Shown in pieces: positions 24,880 through 33,934 of a DNA stretch of 64,000 nt. Below the pieces are notes generated by a model. The model was given only the letters and a program-made list of their open reading frames with translations, was not told the DNA's origin and did no database searches. Made by a program: the position numbers and the translations under genes. This DNA comes from Salipiger bermudensis. GTDB lineage: Bacteria; Pseudomonadota; Alphaproteobacteria; Rhodobacterales; Rhodobacteraceae. Location of the stretch: contig NZ_JAIUZY010000004.1 in NCBI RefSeq assembly GCF_020171625.1, positions 496,001 through 560,000 on the forward strand. Reading direction: 5' to 3'. Numbering within the stretch: the first letter of the stretch is position 1; the number at the start of each line of letters is the position of its first letter.

Positions 24880-27800
24880 CCTGTTTCTCCCCTTTCGGAT
24901 CAAAGAACACCGGGCTGACGATCTTCGCCTCGACGGTGCTGAGCTCGTCGCGGGTCTCGTCCTGCGCCTCGGCGGTGAAGGACAGCACCTCGCCCATGCG
25001 GTCGGGGCCGTTCTTGACCAGCCCCATGGCGATGCCCTTGTTCAGCGTCGGCGAATAATAGGTCGAGGTCACGCGGCCTTCGGTATTGCGCTGGCCGTTG
25101 GCGTTCTTGCCCGCCGCGAGGGCATAGGCGCCGTCGGGCAGCACCGAGCCGTCGAGCGTTTCGAGACCCACAAGCTGCCAGCGGTCGTCTCGCGCCATGT
25201 CGGGGCGCTGCTGAGCGCGCTTGCCGAGGAAGTCCTCCTTCTTCTTGGAGATCGCCCAATGCAGGCCGAGATCCTGCGGGATCACCGTGCCGTCGCTCTC
25301 GTCGCCGATCATGATAAAGCCCTTCTCGGCCCGCATCACGTGCAGCGCCTCGGTACCGTAAGGCGTGATGTTCCACTCCGCCCCGGCCTCGAGCAGCTTG
25401 CCCCAGAAGGCGCGGCCGCGATTGGCCGGGACCGCGATCTCGTAGGACAGCTCGCCCGAGAACGAGATGCGGTAGACCCGCGCCGGCGTGTCGGCGAGGC
25501 TGCCCTCCGCCCACGTCATGAACGGCATCGCCTCTTTCGAGACATCCATGCCGCCGAGCTTCTCCAGGAGCTTGCGGGCATTGGGGCCGACGACGGCGAT
25601 CTGGGCATATTGCTCGGTCAGGTTGGCGGTGTAGACCTTCCAGTCCCACCACTCGCATTGCAGCCAATCCTCCATGTGGGCGTGGACGTGATCGGCGCCG
25701 CCCGAGGTGGTGTGGCACAGCCAGCTGTCCTCGGAGAGCCGCACCACCACGCCATCATCCATCAGGAAGCCGTTCTCGTTGCACATCAGCCCGTAGCGGC
25801 ATTTGCCCACCGGCAGTGTCGACATCATGTTGGTGTACATCATGTCGAGGAAGCGGCCCGCGTCCGGCCCCTTGACGAGGATCTTGCCCAGCGTCGAGGC
25901 GTCGAGCAGGCCGAGGCTCTCGCGGGTGGCGTTGATCTCGCGGTTGACGGCGGCGTGGCGGCTCTCGCCCGGGCGCGGGTAGCAGTAGGGCCGGCGCCAC
26001 TGGCCGACGATCTCCCACGCCGCGTTGTTGGCCTCGTGCCAGTCCTGCATCGCGGTGCGGCGCAGCGGCTGGAACACCGCGTCGCGCGCCTCGCCGGCGA
26101 TGGCCCCGAAGCTGATCGGCGTGTAGGGCGGGCGGAACGTGGTGGTGCCGACCTGCGGGATCGGTGCGCCCAGCGCGTCCGACAGGATCGCAAGGCCGTG
26201 GATGTTGCTGAGCTTGCCCTGATCCGTGGCCATGCCCAGCGTGGTGTAGCGCTTGGCGTGCTCGACGCTTTCATAGCCCTCGCGCGCGGCGAGCTGGATG
26301 TCGGACACCTTCACGTCGTTCTGGTAATCGAGGAAGGCCTTCATGCGCAGATCGGCGCGGGCGCCCTGCGGCATCAGCCAGACCGGCATCAGCGGCGCCT
26401 CCGCGACTGCGTCGGCCTTCGGCACCGGGCTTTCCTCGAGGCAGCAGCCAATGGCCTCGACCGCGTCCTTGCCGGCGCCATCGGCGCAGCACAGCGCCTC
26501 CTGCAGCCCGAGATGGCCATTGGCCGATCCCGCCACGATGACGAAGGGGGTGCCATCGGCGCCGGTGGGCGCGCGGGACGGGTCGGGGCGGAAGAAGGCG
26601 CCATCGGCGTCCCATGTCAGCTTGCCGCCGCAATGGGACCAGAGATGCACCACCGGCGACCAGCCGCCGGACATCGCCACCGCGTCGCACGGAATCTCCT
26701 CGAGCATCGAGCCGCCGCCGGCCTGATCGCAGACCGCCACGCCGGTGACGCGGGCCCCGCCGAGCACCTTCGATACGCCGCGCCCGGGTTCGACCCGGAT
26801 GCCGAGATCGCGCGCCTGCTGCATCAGCGCGCCACCGCCCATCGGGCGGGCGTCGAGAATGGCGGGCACGTCGAGGCCGGATGTCTTGATCAGGATGGCG
26901 GTGCGGTAGGCATCGTCGTTGTTGGTGACAACCACGGTGCGGTCGCCGGGGGCGACGCCGTAATTGACCACGTAGTCGCGCACCGCCGAGGCCAGCATGA
27001 CCCCCGGCACGTCGTTGCCGGCAAAGCTCAGCGGACGCTCGAGCGCGCCGGTGGCGGTGATGATCTGCCTGGCTCGAATGCGCCAGAGCCGGTGCCGTGG
27101 CCCCGGCGCGCCGGGCTTGTGGTCGGTGAGCCGCTCGTAGCCGAGTGCATAGCCGTGATCGTACACGCCCGCCCCCATGCAGCGCAGCCGCATCCGGACA
27201 TTGTCCAGCGCCGCGAGCTCGGCCACGGCCTGCGTCACCCACGCCTCGGGGGCCAGCCCCTCGATGGTGCCGCCGTCGACCGGGGTGCGGCCGCCCCAAT
27301 GGGCGGTCTGCTCGAGCAGCAGCACCTGAACACCGGCGCGCGCGGCGTTGCGCGCCGCCTGCAGCCCGGCCACGCCGCCGCCGACGATCAGCACGTCGGT
27401 ATGGGCGTGGAAATGCTCGTAGCGGTCGGCGTCCCGCACCTCCGGGTGCGGCGCCTTCCCAAGCCCGGCGGACCGCCGGATCACCGGTTCGTAGATGTGT
27501 TTCCAGAACGCCCGCGGCCACAGGAAGGTCTTGTAGTAGAACCCGGCTGGCAGAAAGCGGGCGAGCTTGGCGTTGATCTCGCCCACGTCGAAGGCAAGGC
27601 TTGGCCAGTGGTTCTGGCTCTCCGCCACCAGCCCGTCGAAGAGCTCGGTGGTGGTGGCGCGCTGGTCCGGCTCGAACCGCGCGCCCTGCCCGAGGCCCAC
27701 CAGCGCGTTGGGCTCCTCGGAGCCGGAGGCGACGATGCCGCGTGGGCGGTGATACTTGAAGCTTCGCCCCACCAGAATCTGATCGCCGGCAAGCAGCGCC

Positions 27801-27910
27801 GAGGCGAGCGTGTCGCCCTGAAAGCCGGTGAAGCGGCGGCCGTTGAAGGTGAACCCGATCTGTTTGCCGCGATCGGTGAAGCGGCCGCCCGTGGCCAGAC
27901 GCGTGCTCAT
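24872..27910 (-). CDS. soxA: Sarcosine oxidase alpha subunit
   Basis: 1012 residues, the usual length. The N-terminal ferredoxin-like 2Fe-2S_4-type region (FTFNGRRFTGFQGDTLASAL) is followed by a dinucleotide-binding domain (VLIVGGGVAGLQAARNAARAG, about 170). The C-terminal third is a GCV_T-type tetrahydrofolate-binding domain. It oxidises sarcosine to glycine and feeds methylene-THF. The ATG at 27910 follows GGGAG. A composite repeat lies between soxD and this gene. Confidence 0.94.
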   Translation of the reverse strand: MSTRLATGGRFTDRGKQIGFTFNGRRFTGFQGDTLASALLAGDQILVGRSFKYHRPRGIVASGSEEPNALVGLGQGARFEPDQRATTTELFDGLVAESQNHWPSLAFDVGEINAKLARFLPAGFYYKTFLWPRAFWKHIYEPVIRRSAGLGKAPHPEVRDADRYEHFHAHTDVLIVGGGVAGLQAARNAARAGVQVLLLEQTAHWGGRTPVDGGTIEGLAPEAWVTQAVAELAALDNVRMRLRCMGAGVYDHGYALGYERLTDHKPGAPGPRHRLWRIRARQIITATGALERPLSFAGNDVPGVMLASAVRDYVVNYGVAPGDRTVVVTNNDDAYRTAILIKTSGLDVPAILDARPMGGGALMQQARDLGIRVEPGRGVSKVLGGARVTGVAVCDQAGGGSMLEEIPCDAVAMSGGWSPVVHLWSHCGGKLTWDADGAFFRPDPSRAPTGADGTPFVIVAGSANGHLGLQEALCCADGAGKDAVEAIGCCLEESPVPKADAVAEAPLMPVWLMPQGARADLRMKAFLDYQNDVKVSDIQLAAREGYESVEHAKRYTTLGMATDQGKLSNIHGLAILSDALGAPIPQVGTTTFRPPYTPISFGAIAGEARDAVFQPLRRTAMQDWHEANNAAWEIVGQWRRPYCYPRPGESRHAAVNREINATRESLGLLDASTLGKILVKGPDAGRFLDMMYTNMMSTLPVGKCRYGLMCNENGFLMDDGVVVRLSEDSWLCHTTSGGADHVHAHMEDWLQCEWWDWKVYTANLTEQYAQIAVVGPNARKLLEKLGGMDVSKEAMPFMTWAEGSLADTPARVYRISFSGELSYEIAVPANRGRAFWGKLLEAGAEWNITPYGTEALHVMRAEKGFIMIGDESDGTVIPQDLGLHWAISKKKEDFLGKRAQQRPDMARDDRWQLVGLETLDGSVLPDGAYALAAGKNANGQRNTEGRVTSTYYSPTLNKGIAMGLVKNGPDRMGEVLSFTAEAQDETRDELSTVEAKIVSPVFFDPKGEKQDV

Positions 27911-27939
27911 GCCCAAGCTCCCGAGATGTTGCGCGCGGG

Positions 27940-28010
27940 GTGGGGGGCTGTCTGCCCCCTCGCGCGCCGGAGCGCGCTCCCCCCGAGGATATTTTCCGCC
28001 AGAAGAAACA
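27940..28010 (-). repeat. Composite intergenic repeat, copy 4, inside the sox operon
   Basis: Reverse orientation: TTCTTCTGGCGG-AAAATATCCTCGGGGGGAG, variable inverted repeat GCGCGCTC-CG-GCGCGCGA, and tail GGGGGCAGACAGCCCCCC. It begins one base after the soxD stop, sense to soxD, and occupies most of the soxD-soxA gap. Confidence 0.8.
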
Positions 28011-28334
28011 TCAGAGTGCCTTTGCCCGGTCCGGGTGGCGGTCGGCGATGCGGTCGAGGATCTCCTGCGGCGGCGCGTGGGTCTGGGCCGAGTACGTCCC
28101 GTAGACCTCCATGGTGACGCTGTCGCGCGCGGCGAGGAACCATTTGCCGCAGCCATAGGCGTGGCGCCAGCGCTCGAACACGACCCCGCGCGGATTGTCG
28201 CGGGTGAAGAGATACGCCTCGAGCGCCGCGTCGGAGCTGCCGGGGCCTTCGCGGGTCAGGTGCGCCTCGCCGCCGGGGGCGAGTTCGATCTCGGCGGCGT
28301 CGACGCCGCAGCAGGGGCAGTGGAGGATCAGCAT
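28011..28334 (-). CDS. soxD: Sarcosine oxidase delta subunit
   Basis: 107 residues. Zinc ligands of SoxD are recognisable: Cys6 and Cys9 in HCPCCG, and His58 and Cys62 in WRHAYGCGKWF. A structural subunit of the heterotetramer. It lies upstream of soxA with only the repeat element between; soxB is separated from it by two unrelated genes. Confidence 0.93.
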   Translation of the reverse strand: MLILHCPCCGVDAAEIELAPGGEAHLTREGPGSSDAALEAYLFTRDNPRGVVFERWRHAYGCGKWFLAARDSVTMEVYGTYSAQTHAPPQEILDRIADRHPDRAKAL

Positions 28335-28391
28335 GGGAAGGCTCCTGTTGCGACACTGCGGCGCGGCAGCGGCGCGAGGCCCCCTGCCCGA

Positions 28392-28613
28392 TCAGTTGTC
28401 GAGATTTTCCAGCGCGCTGGCCGCGTTTTCGAGCGTCGAGGCGCCACCCTCGGTCGGCACCGGGACACGCACGCCGAGCCCAGAGGACCCGGTCGCCCCG
28501 GGTGCGAGGAACGTGTAGAGCAGGACGGCGAGCACCACCGAGAGCACGATTGCGAAGAGAACGGGGGCGAGGTGGCGGCCGGGGAACCGCCGCGGGGCGG
28601 GACGATCTGACAT
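28392..28613 (-). CDS. Small single-span membrane protein, unrecognised
   Basis: 73 residues. A basic N-terminus is followed by one transmembrane segment (LAPVLFAIVLSVVLAVLLYTF, about 15-35) and a Gly/Pro-rich tail ending in a short helix (TLENAASALENLDN). The ATG has a good GGAG 7 bases upstream. Its position ahead of soxD on the same strand suggests co-transcription, but I know no sox link. Function unknown. Confidence 0.6.
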   Translation of the reverse strand: MSDRPAPRRFPGRHLAPVLFAIVLSVVLAVLLYTFLAPGATGSSGLGVRVPVPTEGGASTLENAASALENLDN

Positions 28614-28837
28614 TCGGGCTCTCCTTCGCGGCCATGTGATGTCAGTGAAACGCGCATCGCGCCCCTGCCGTTCCGTGCCGGCCCTGCCACATCCTGCGCC
28701 CGTTCCCGCTTGGGCTGCGCAAAAGGCGGGCAGATCCGCGAATTCCGACCCCGCGCCGGCGCAATCCCGGCCCGGTTCACGGTGTTTTCCCGCGCGGCGC
28801 CTAGATTGGTCCCGAGGCAACAAGACCGGGACCCACA

Positions 28838-29254
28838 ATGAGCAGACTGACCACCCTGACCCTCACCAGCCACCGCGGCCGGGACTACCCGGTCGAGCTG
28901 TTCACGCCCGACACCGGCTTTACCGAGACCGGCGCGGTCTATCTCTTCCTCAAGCTGCCCGAGGGGCGCTCGCGACAGGTGCAGGTGTTTTATGTCGGTC
29001 AGACCTGCGCGCTTGGCACGCAGCTGCTTCAGGACCGCCGCCCCGGCGGCCCGTGGGACCGTGCCGAAGCGCTCGGCTTCGACGCGATCGGCGGGTTGGC
29101 GCTGGCCCGCCCGGAGGACCGCGCGCTGATCGCCGCCGAGTTCATCCACAGCTGGCACCCGCCGTGCAACGACGGAAGCGGCGCGCTGGCCGGGCTCGCG
29201 GGTCTTGCCGCCCCGGCGCCATTCCGCACCAAGCGGGCGATGGCCGGTCGGTAG
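28838..29254 (+). CDS. GIY-YIG-like hypothetical protein
   Basis: 138 residues. VYLF (34-37) and FYVGQT (51-56) resemble the two halves of a GIY-YIG nuclease motif. Glu101 and the PPCN at 108-111 match the usual distal features. The conserved Arg after the motif is not clear, so it may be degenerate. It is transcribed against the surrounding sarcosine oxidase genes, converging on soxB. Nuclease activity is inference only. Confidence 0.55.
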   Translation: MSRLTTLTLTSHRGRDYPVELFTPDTGFTETGAVYLFLKLPEGRSRQVQVFYVGQTCALGTQLLQDRRPGGPWDRAEALGFDAIGGLALARPEDRALIAAEFIHSWHPPCNDGSGALAGLAGLAAPAPFRTKRAMAGR

Positions 29255-29283
29255 CGCCGCAGGGAGTGAAGCGCGCGGAGTGG

Positions 29284-30528
29284 TCAATGCGCCACCCCCG
29301 CCGCGACGCTCTCGTCGATGAAGCGGCCCTGGCGAAAGCGCTCGAGGCCAAACTCGGCGGTCAGCGCCGAGTGACCCTTGGCCATCAGCTCGGCAAAGCC
29401 CCAGCCCGAGCCCGGAATCGCCTTGAAGCCGCCGGTGCCCCAGCCGCAATTGACGAAACAGCCCTCGAGCGGGGTCTTCGACAGGATCGGCGAGCGGTCG
29501 CCGGTGATGTCGACGATGCCGCCCCATTGCCGCAGCATCTTGAGCCGCGAGATCATCGGGAAGGTCTCGACCAGCGCGCGCACGGTCTCCTCGATGTGCT
29601 GGAAGCTGCCGCGCTGGGTGTAGTTGATGTAGCCATCAGTGCCGCCGCCGATCACCATCTCGCCCTTGTCGGACTGGCTCATGTAGCCGTGCACGGTGTT
29701 GGCCATGACCACCACGTCCATGCAGGGCTTGATCGGCTCGCTGACCAGCGCCTGCAGCGACACGCTCTCGATCGGCAGCCGGAACCCGGCCATCTCGGCC
29801 AGCACGCCGGAATGGCCCGCCACCACGATCCCCAGCTTGTTGCACGAGATCTCGCCCAGCGAGGTCTCGACCCCGGTGACCTTGCCGCCGCTCTGGCGCA
29901 CCGCGGTGACCTCACAGCCCTGCACGATGTCCATGCCCATGTCCGAGCAGGCCCGCGCATAGCCCCAGGCCACGGCATCGTGGCGCGCGGTGCCGGCGCG
30001 CGCCTGCCACAGCGCCCCCAGCACCGGATAGCGGGGCCCTTCGATGTTCATGATCGGGCACAGCCGCTTGACCTCGCGCGGCGAGATCATCTCGGTATCG
30101 ATGCCCTGCAGCCGGTTGGCATGGACGGTGCGCTGGTAGCAGCGCAGCTCGTGCTCGGTCTGGGCCAGCATCATCACGCCGCGCGGCGAGAACATGACAT
30201 TGTAGTTGAGATCCTGGCTCAACCCCTCGTAGAGCGAGCGCGCCTTTTCGTAGAGCGCGGCCGAGGGATCCTGCAGGTAGTTCGAGCGGATGATCGTGGT
30301 GTTGCGCCCGGTGTTGCCGCCGCCGAGCCAGCCCTTCTCGAGAATCGCGACGTTGCGGATGCCGAAATTCTTCCCGAGGTAATACGCGGTGGCCAGCCCG
30401 TGCCCGCCGGCGCCGACGATGATCACGTCGTAATGGGTCTTCGGCTTGGGTCTGCCCCAGGCCCGGCCCCAGCCGGTATGGTAGCGTGCGGCCTCTCGGG
30501 CGATGGCAAAGGCGGAATAACGCTTCAT
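29284..30528 (-). CDS. soxB: Sarcosine oxidase beta subunit
   Basis: 414 residues. FAD-binding VIIVGAGGHGLATAYYLGK near 36-54, the GWLGGGNTGRNTTIIRSNYL segment and GTGGFKAIPGSGW are typical of heterotetrameric SoxB. It carries FAD and covalent FMN in the family and the sarcosine-oxidising site. The ATG at 30528 follows GAGGATTG; an in-frame TTG one codon earlier is less likely. It is divergent from ccmI. Confidence 0.94.
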   Translation of the reverse strand: MKRYSAFAIAREAARYHTGWGRAWGRPKPKTHYDVIIVGAGGHGLATAYYLGKNFGIRNVAILEKGWLGGGNTGRNTTIIRSNYLQDPSAALYEKARSLYEGLSQDLNYNVMFSPRGVMMLAQTEHELRCYQRTVHANRLQGIDTEMISPREVKRLCPIMNIEGPRYPVLGALWQARAGTARHDAVAWGYARACSDMGMDIVQGCEVTAVRQSGGKVTGVETSLGEISCNKLGIVVAGHSGVLAEMAGFRLPIESVSLQALVSEPIKPCMDVVVMANTVHGYMSQSDKGEMVIGGGTDGYINYTQRGSFQHIEETVRALVETFPMISRLKMLRQWGGIVDITGDRSPILSKTPLEGCFVNCGWGTGGFKAIPGSGWGFAELMAKGHSALTAEFGLERFRQGRFIDESVAAGVAH

Positions 30529-30711
30529 CAATCCTCGAATCCGGGGCGTGGCAGGGCCCCTCTGTGGTCAAGATCAGCACGGGAGGCGGCCCCACCGCAA
30601 CCACCTCGACACCGGCACGGGGCCGGACCGGCAATCCGTCGCGCCCCTGGGGCCTTTTTTCCGGGCGCCGCTCCCTATACATGAGGGGCGGACACTGGGA
30701 CGGAGACAGCA

Positions 30712-31950
30712 TTGACCCTCTTCTGGATCGTGGCGGGCGCGTTGGTGCTCGTGATAGCGGCGCTGCTGGTGCTGGCACTACTGCGCGGCGAGCGGGCCAC
30801 CGGCCCGGCCGAGGCCTATGACCTGCAGGTCTACCGCGACCAGCTCCGCGAGATCGAGCGCGACGCGGCGCGCGGCACCATCGCCCCGGATGAGGCGGAG
30901 CGGCTGAAGACCGAGGTCTCGCGCCGTATCCTCGCCGCCGATGCCCGGATGCAGGCCGGCACGCCCCGGTCGGCCCGTGGCGGTGGCCCGAGCCTGGTGA
31001 TGGCGGCGGTGATCGTGCTGGTGCTGCTGGCCGGCAGCGCCCTGATCTACCTGCGCCTCGGCGCGCCGGGCTATGGCGATCTCGGCCTGCAGACCCGCAT
31101 CTCGGCGGCGCAGGAGGCCCGGGAGAACCGCCCCTCGCAGTCCGAGGCCGAGGCCCAGCTTCCCGAGCAATCACCGACCGAGGCGCCCGAAGACTACCGC
31201 GCGCTGGTCGAGCGGTTGCGCACCGCGGTGACCGAGCGGCCCGACGACGTGCAGGGCCATGCGCTTCTCGCCCGTTCCGAGGCGGCGCTGGGTAACTATC
31301 CGCAAGCCTACGCCGCGCAGCGCCGGCTGATCACGCTCAAGGGCGACGAGGCCAGCGCCAGGGATTACGCCGATCTCACCGATATGCTGGTGCTCGCCGC
31401 CGGCGGCTACGTGTCGCCCGAGGCCGAGCAGGCGCTCGACGAGGTGATGCGGCGCGACCCCGACAACGGTGTGGCGCGCTATTACGGCGGGTTGATGATG
31501 GCGCAGACCGGCCGGCCGGACACCGCCTTCCGGATCTGGGACAAGCTGCTGCGTGAAAGCCCGGCAGATGCCCCCTGGGTGGCCCCGGTCCGCGCGCAGA
31601 TCCCCGACCTCGCCTATGCCGCCGGCATCAACGACTACGAACTGCCCGCCGCCCCCGACGGCCCGGCCATCGCCGGCCCCGGCGCGGCGGATGTCGAGGC
31701 CGCCTCCGAGCTCAGCGCCGAGGACCGGCAGCAGATGATCGAGGGCATGGTCGACCGGCTCGGCGCCCGCCTCGCCGACGAGGGCGGCTCGCCGCAGGAA
31801 TGGGGCCAGTTGCTGGGCGCCTTGGGCGTGCTGGGCCGCACCGAGCAGGCCGCCGAGATCTGGCAGGAGGCCCAGACGGTCTTCGCGGGCCAGCCCGAAG
31901 CCCTTGCCATCGTCCGGGCCGGTGCGGCCCGCGCCGGGATCTCGAAATGA
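30712..31950 (+). CDS. ccmI: Cytochrome c biogenesis protein CcmI
   Basis: 412 residues. N-terminal TM ([21 protein letters not shown]), the conserved [17 protein letters not shown] block, a second TM near 95-115, then a TPR-like periplasmic domain. It chaperones apocytochrome c to the haem ligation complex. It starts with TTG, supported by GGAG at six bases; no in-frame ATG lies close by. A composite repeat follows its stop at 7 bases. Confidence 0.9.
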   Translation: MTLFWIVAGALVLVIAALLVLALLRGERATGPAEAYDLQVYRDQLREIERDAARGTIAPDEAERLKTEVSRRILAADARMQAGTPRSARGGGPSLVMAAVIVLVLLAGSALIYLRLGAPGYGDLGLQTRISAAQEARENRPSQSEAEAQLPEQSPTEAPEDYRALVERLRTAVTERPDDVQGHALLARSEAALGNYPQAYAAQRRLITLKGDEASARDYADLTDMLVLAAGGYVSPEAEQALDEVMRRDPDNGVARYYGGLMMAQTGRPDTAFRIWDKLLRESPADAPWVAPVRAQIPDLAYAAGINDYELPAAPDGPAIAGPGAADVEAASELSAEDRQQMIEGMVDRLGARLADEGGSPQEWGQLLGALGVLGRTEQAAEIWQEAQTVFAGQPEALAIVRAGAARAGISK

Positions 31951-31956
31951 CGCCCC

Positions 31957-32024
31957 TGTCTTCTCTGGTTCGAAAATACCTCGGGGGAGTCGCCCTCGGG
32001 CGACGGGGGCAGCGCCCCCTCCGA
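31957..32024 (+). repeat. Composite intergenic repeat, copy 5
   Basis: TGTCTTCTCTGGTTC-GAAAATACCTCGGGGGAG, then a perfect inverted repeat TCGCCC-TC-GGGCGA and GGGGGCAGCGCCCCC. It lies between ccmI and ruvX. Confidence 0.85.
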
Positions 32025-32044
32025 CGCAACGAAAGCCATCCGCG

Positions 32045-32521
32045 ATGATGCACGACGAGATCCAAGACTTCGCCGCCGCCCTGCCCCGCGACCGCGCCCT
32101 CGCCGGGCTCGACCTCGGCACCAAGACAATCGGCGTGGCGGTCTCCGACCGGCTGCTGAGCGTCGCGACCCCGCTCGAGACCGTGAAGCGCAAGAAGTTC
32201 ACCCTCGACGCCGAGCGCCTGCTCGAGATCCTCGCCAAGCGCGAGATCGGCGGCGTGGTGCTCGGGCTGCCGCGCAACATGGACGGCTCGGAGGGCCCGC
32301 GCTGCCAGTCGACCCGCGCCTTCGCGCGCAATTTCTCGCGGCTCTGGGACGGGCCGATCACCTTCTGGGACGAGCGGCTCTCCACGGTCGCGGCCGAGCG
32401 CGCGCTGCTCGAGGCCGACACCTCGCGCGCCAAGCGCGCCGAGCTGATCGACCATGTCGCCGCATCCTACATCCTGCAGGGCGCGCTCGATCGGCTGCGC
32501 CACCTGAGAGCGAACGGATGA
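32045..32521 (+). CDS. ruvX: Putative pre-16S rRNA nuclease / Holliday junction resolvase YqgF
   Basis: 158 residues with the RNase H-like fold. [16 protein letters not shown] carries the first acidic residue, [16 protein letters not shown] the second, and [18 protein letters not shown] the third. It is involved in 16S rRNA 5-prime maturation in E. coli. The first of two adjacent ATG codons is chosen, though its ribosome binding site is weak. It overlaps the DUF1289 gene by ATGA. Confidence 0.92.
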   Translation: MMHDEIQDFAAALPRDRALAGLDLGTKTIGVAVSDRLLSVATPLETVKRKKFTLDAERLLEILAKREIGGVVLGLPRNMDGSEGPRCQSTRAFARNFSRLWDGPITFWDERLSTVAAERALLEADTSRAKRAELIDHVAASYILQGALDRLRHLRANG

Positions 32522-32724
32522 GCGACGATGCCATGCGCCGTGACGAGATCGAGAGTCCGTGCACCAAGATCTGCGTCATCCACCCGCAAAGCCGGCTCTG
32601 CACCGGCTGCCTGCGCAGCATCGACGAGATCACCGCGTGGTCGCGGATGAGCCCCGACGCCCGCCGGGCGGTGATGCGGGAGCTGCCCTCCCGCGCCCCG
32701 CGCATCGCCAATCACCGTGGCTGA
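32518..32724 (+). CDS. DUF1289 domain-containing protein
   Basis: 68 residues. The family pattern is intact: [26 protein letters not shown] and W-MS-EAR-like [10 protein letters not shown]. Four cysteines suggest a metal or Fe-S site. Function is unknown. It is translationally coupled to ruvX (ATGA). Confidence 0.9.
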   Translation: MSDDAMRRDEIESPCTKICVIHPQSRLCTGCLRSIDEITAWSRMSPDARRAVMRELPSRAPRIANHRG

Positions 32725-32727
32725 AGC

Positions 32728-33792
32728 TCACGAGCCCTGCACGATGATATCGTCCGGCCGGATCTCCTCGGCGGTCTGGACGAAGATCGAGTAGGTCTGG
32801 CCCCCCGCTGTCAGCGCGATCTCGGTCAGGCTCCTGCCGTACTCCTCGCTGAAGGCGGGCTCACCGATGACCAGTTCCGCGCCCTCGAGGTCCGACACCG
32901 GGACATCGAAGAGGATGGCGTCCTCGCCGGGCAGGAAATCCAGCACCACCCCCGACATGCTGCGATCGCCGGTCAGGTCGCCGACGAACAGGTCGCTCCC
33001 GGCCCCGCCGTAGATCTCGATGCCCTCCGCCAGAATGACATCGTTGCCGGCATCGCCGCTGACATAGCCACCCGCACCGACATCGATGGTGTCGTTCCCC
33101 TCGCCCCCCGACGCGTAGATCGGCGCGTCGGTCCCGGTGTAGCCGGCGACGATCAGGTCGTCGCCATCGCCCCCGAGCGCGTCGACGCGGACCGCCTCAT
33201 CGGCGAGGTAGATCGCGATCGTGTCGTTGCCCTCATCGCCCGAGACCTGCGCGTAGCCACTGTTGAGTAGCATGAGGTCGTCCCCGCGCCCGCCATGGAG
33301 CTCGTTGAACTGCAGATCGCCGGCGGTTTCTTCGGCGACCACGAGGGTGTCGTTGCCCCCGCCGCCCCAGGCACGGTCGCGGCCGAGCCCGGTCTCGATC
33401 ACGTCATCCCCCTCGCCGCCCTCGATCAGGTCAGACCCGGCCCCGCCCCGCAGAACGTCGTCGCCGTCCTCACCGTCGATCTCGTCGGCGCCGGCATTTC
33501 CGGCAAGGAAATCGTCGCCCTCCCCGCCCAGCAGCGTGTCGTTGCCATCGTTGCCGCGCACCCAGTCGTCGCCGCCACCCGCCTCGATGAGATCGTTGCC
33601 TGCGCCTCCCGCGACCGTATCGGCATTGTCGGTGAGCATTGCGCTGTCGTCGCCATCGCCGAGCGTGCCGACGATCGGCTCATCGAGATCCGCCCAAGGC
33701 GCGTCCGAGGCGTCATCGTCACCACCGTCACCGCTGCCGATCAGCGAAATCCCCAGAACACCGAGAGAAAGAAGCAAAAGACCTTCGAGCAT
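32728..33792 (-). CDS. RTX-type calcium-binding repeat protein with N-terminal hydrophobic segment
   Basis: 354 residues. The N-terminus is hydrophobic (LLLLSLGVLGISLIG), then a Gly/Asp linker. From about residue 50 to 285 there are many GGxGxDx nonapeptide-like repeats that would form calcium-bound beta rolls. The C-terminus (GQTYSIFVQTAEEI...) resembles the tail of Rhodobacteraceae RTX proteins. Either surface-anchored or type I secreted; no T1SS genes are nearby. The start is at 33792, behind an AGGGA. Very acidic. Confidence 0.85.
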   Translation of the reverse strand: MLEGLLLLSLGVLGISLIGSGDGGDDDASDAPWADLDEPIVGTLGDGDDSAMLTDNADTVAGGAGNDLIEAGGGDDWVRGNDGNDTLLGGEGDDFLAGNAGADEIDGEDGDDVLRGGAGSDLIEGGEGDDVIETGLGRDRAWGGGGNDTLVVAEETAGDLQFNELHGGRGDDLMLLNSGYAQVSGDEGNDTIAIYLADEAVRVDALGGDGDDLIVAGYTGTDAPIYASGGEGNDTIDVGAGGYVSGDAGNDVILAEGIEIYGGAGSDLFVGDLTGDRSMSGVVLDFLPGEDAILFDVPVSDLEGAELVIGEPAFSEEYGRSLTEIALTAGGQTYSIFVQTAEEIRPDDIIVQGS

Positions 33793-33934
33793 TTTCAAAT
33801 CCCTGACCGATCAAAATACGTGCCGAGATCACGTTAACGAGTTTGCCTGACATCTTGCCAGCGTTTTGATCCGCGTCGCTTGATCGCATCCCGGGCCTGA
33901 GCGCGCAGCGCTGTCCGCAGGATCGGAGCGCGGC

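Noticed and set aside
25259-28117. 952-residue open frame on the plus strand
   Set aside because: It lies wholly opposite soxA, is Arg/His/Ala-rich without any domain, and is a typical shadow frame of a high-GC gene.
30645-30662. GCCCCTGGGGCC followed by six T residues, terminator-like
   Set aside because: The loop would be too small for the stem, and no plus-strand gene ends just upstream.
32890-33720. Dense short direct repeats that could suggest a CRISPR or VNTR array
   Set aside because: They are the coding repeats of the RTX GGxGxD motif, in frame, with no regular spacers.
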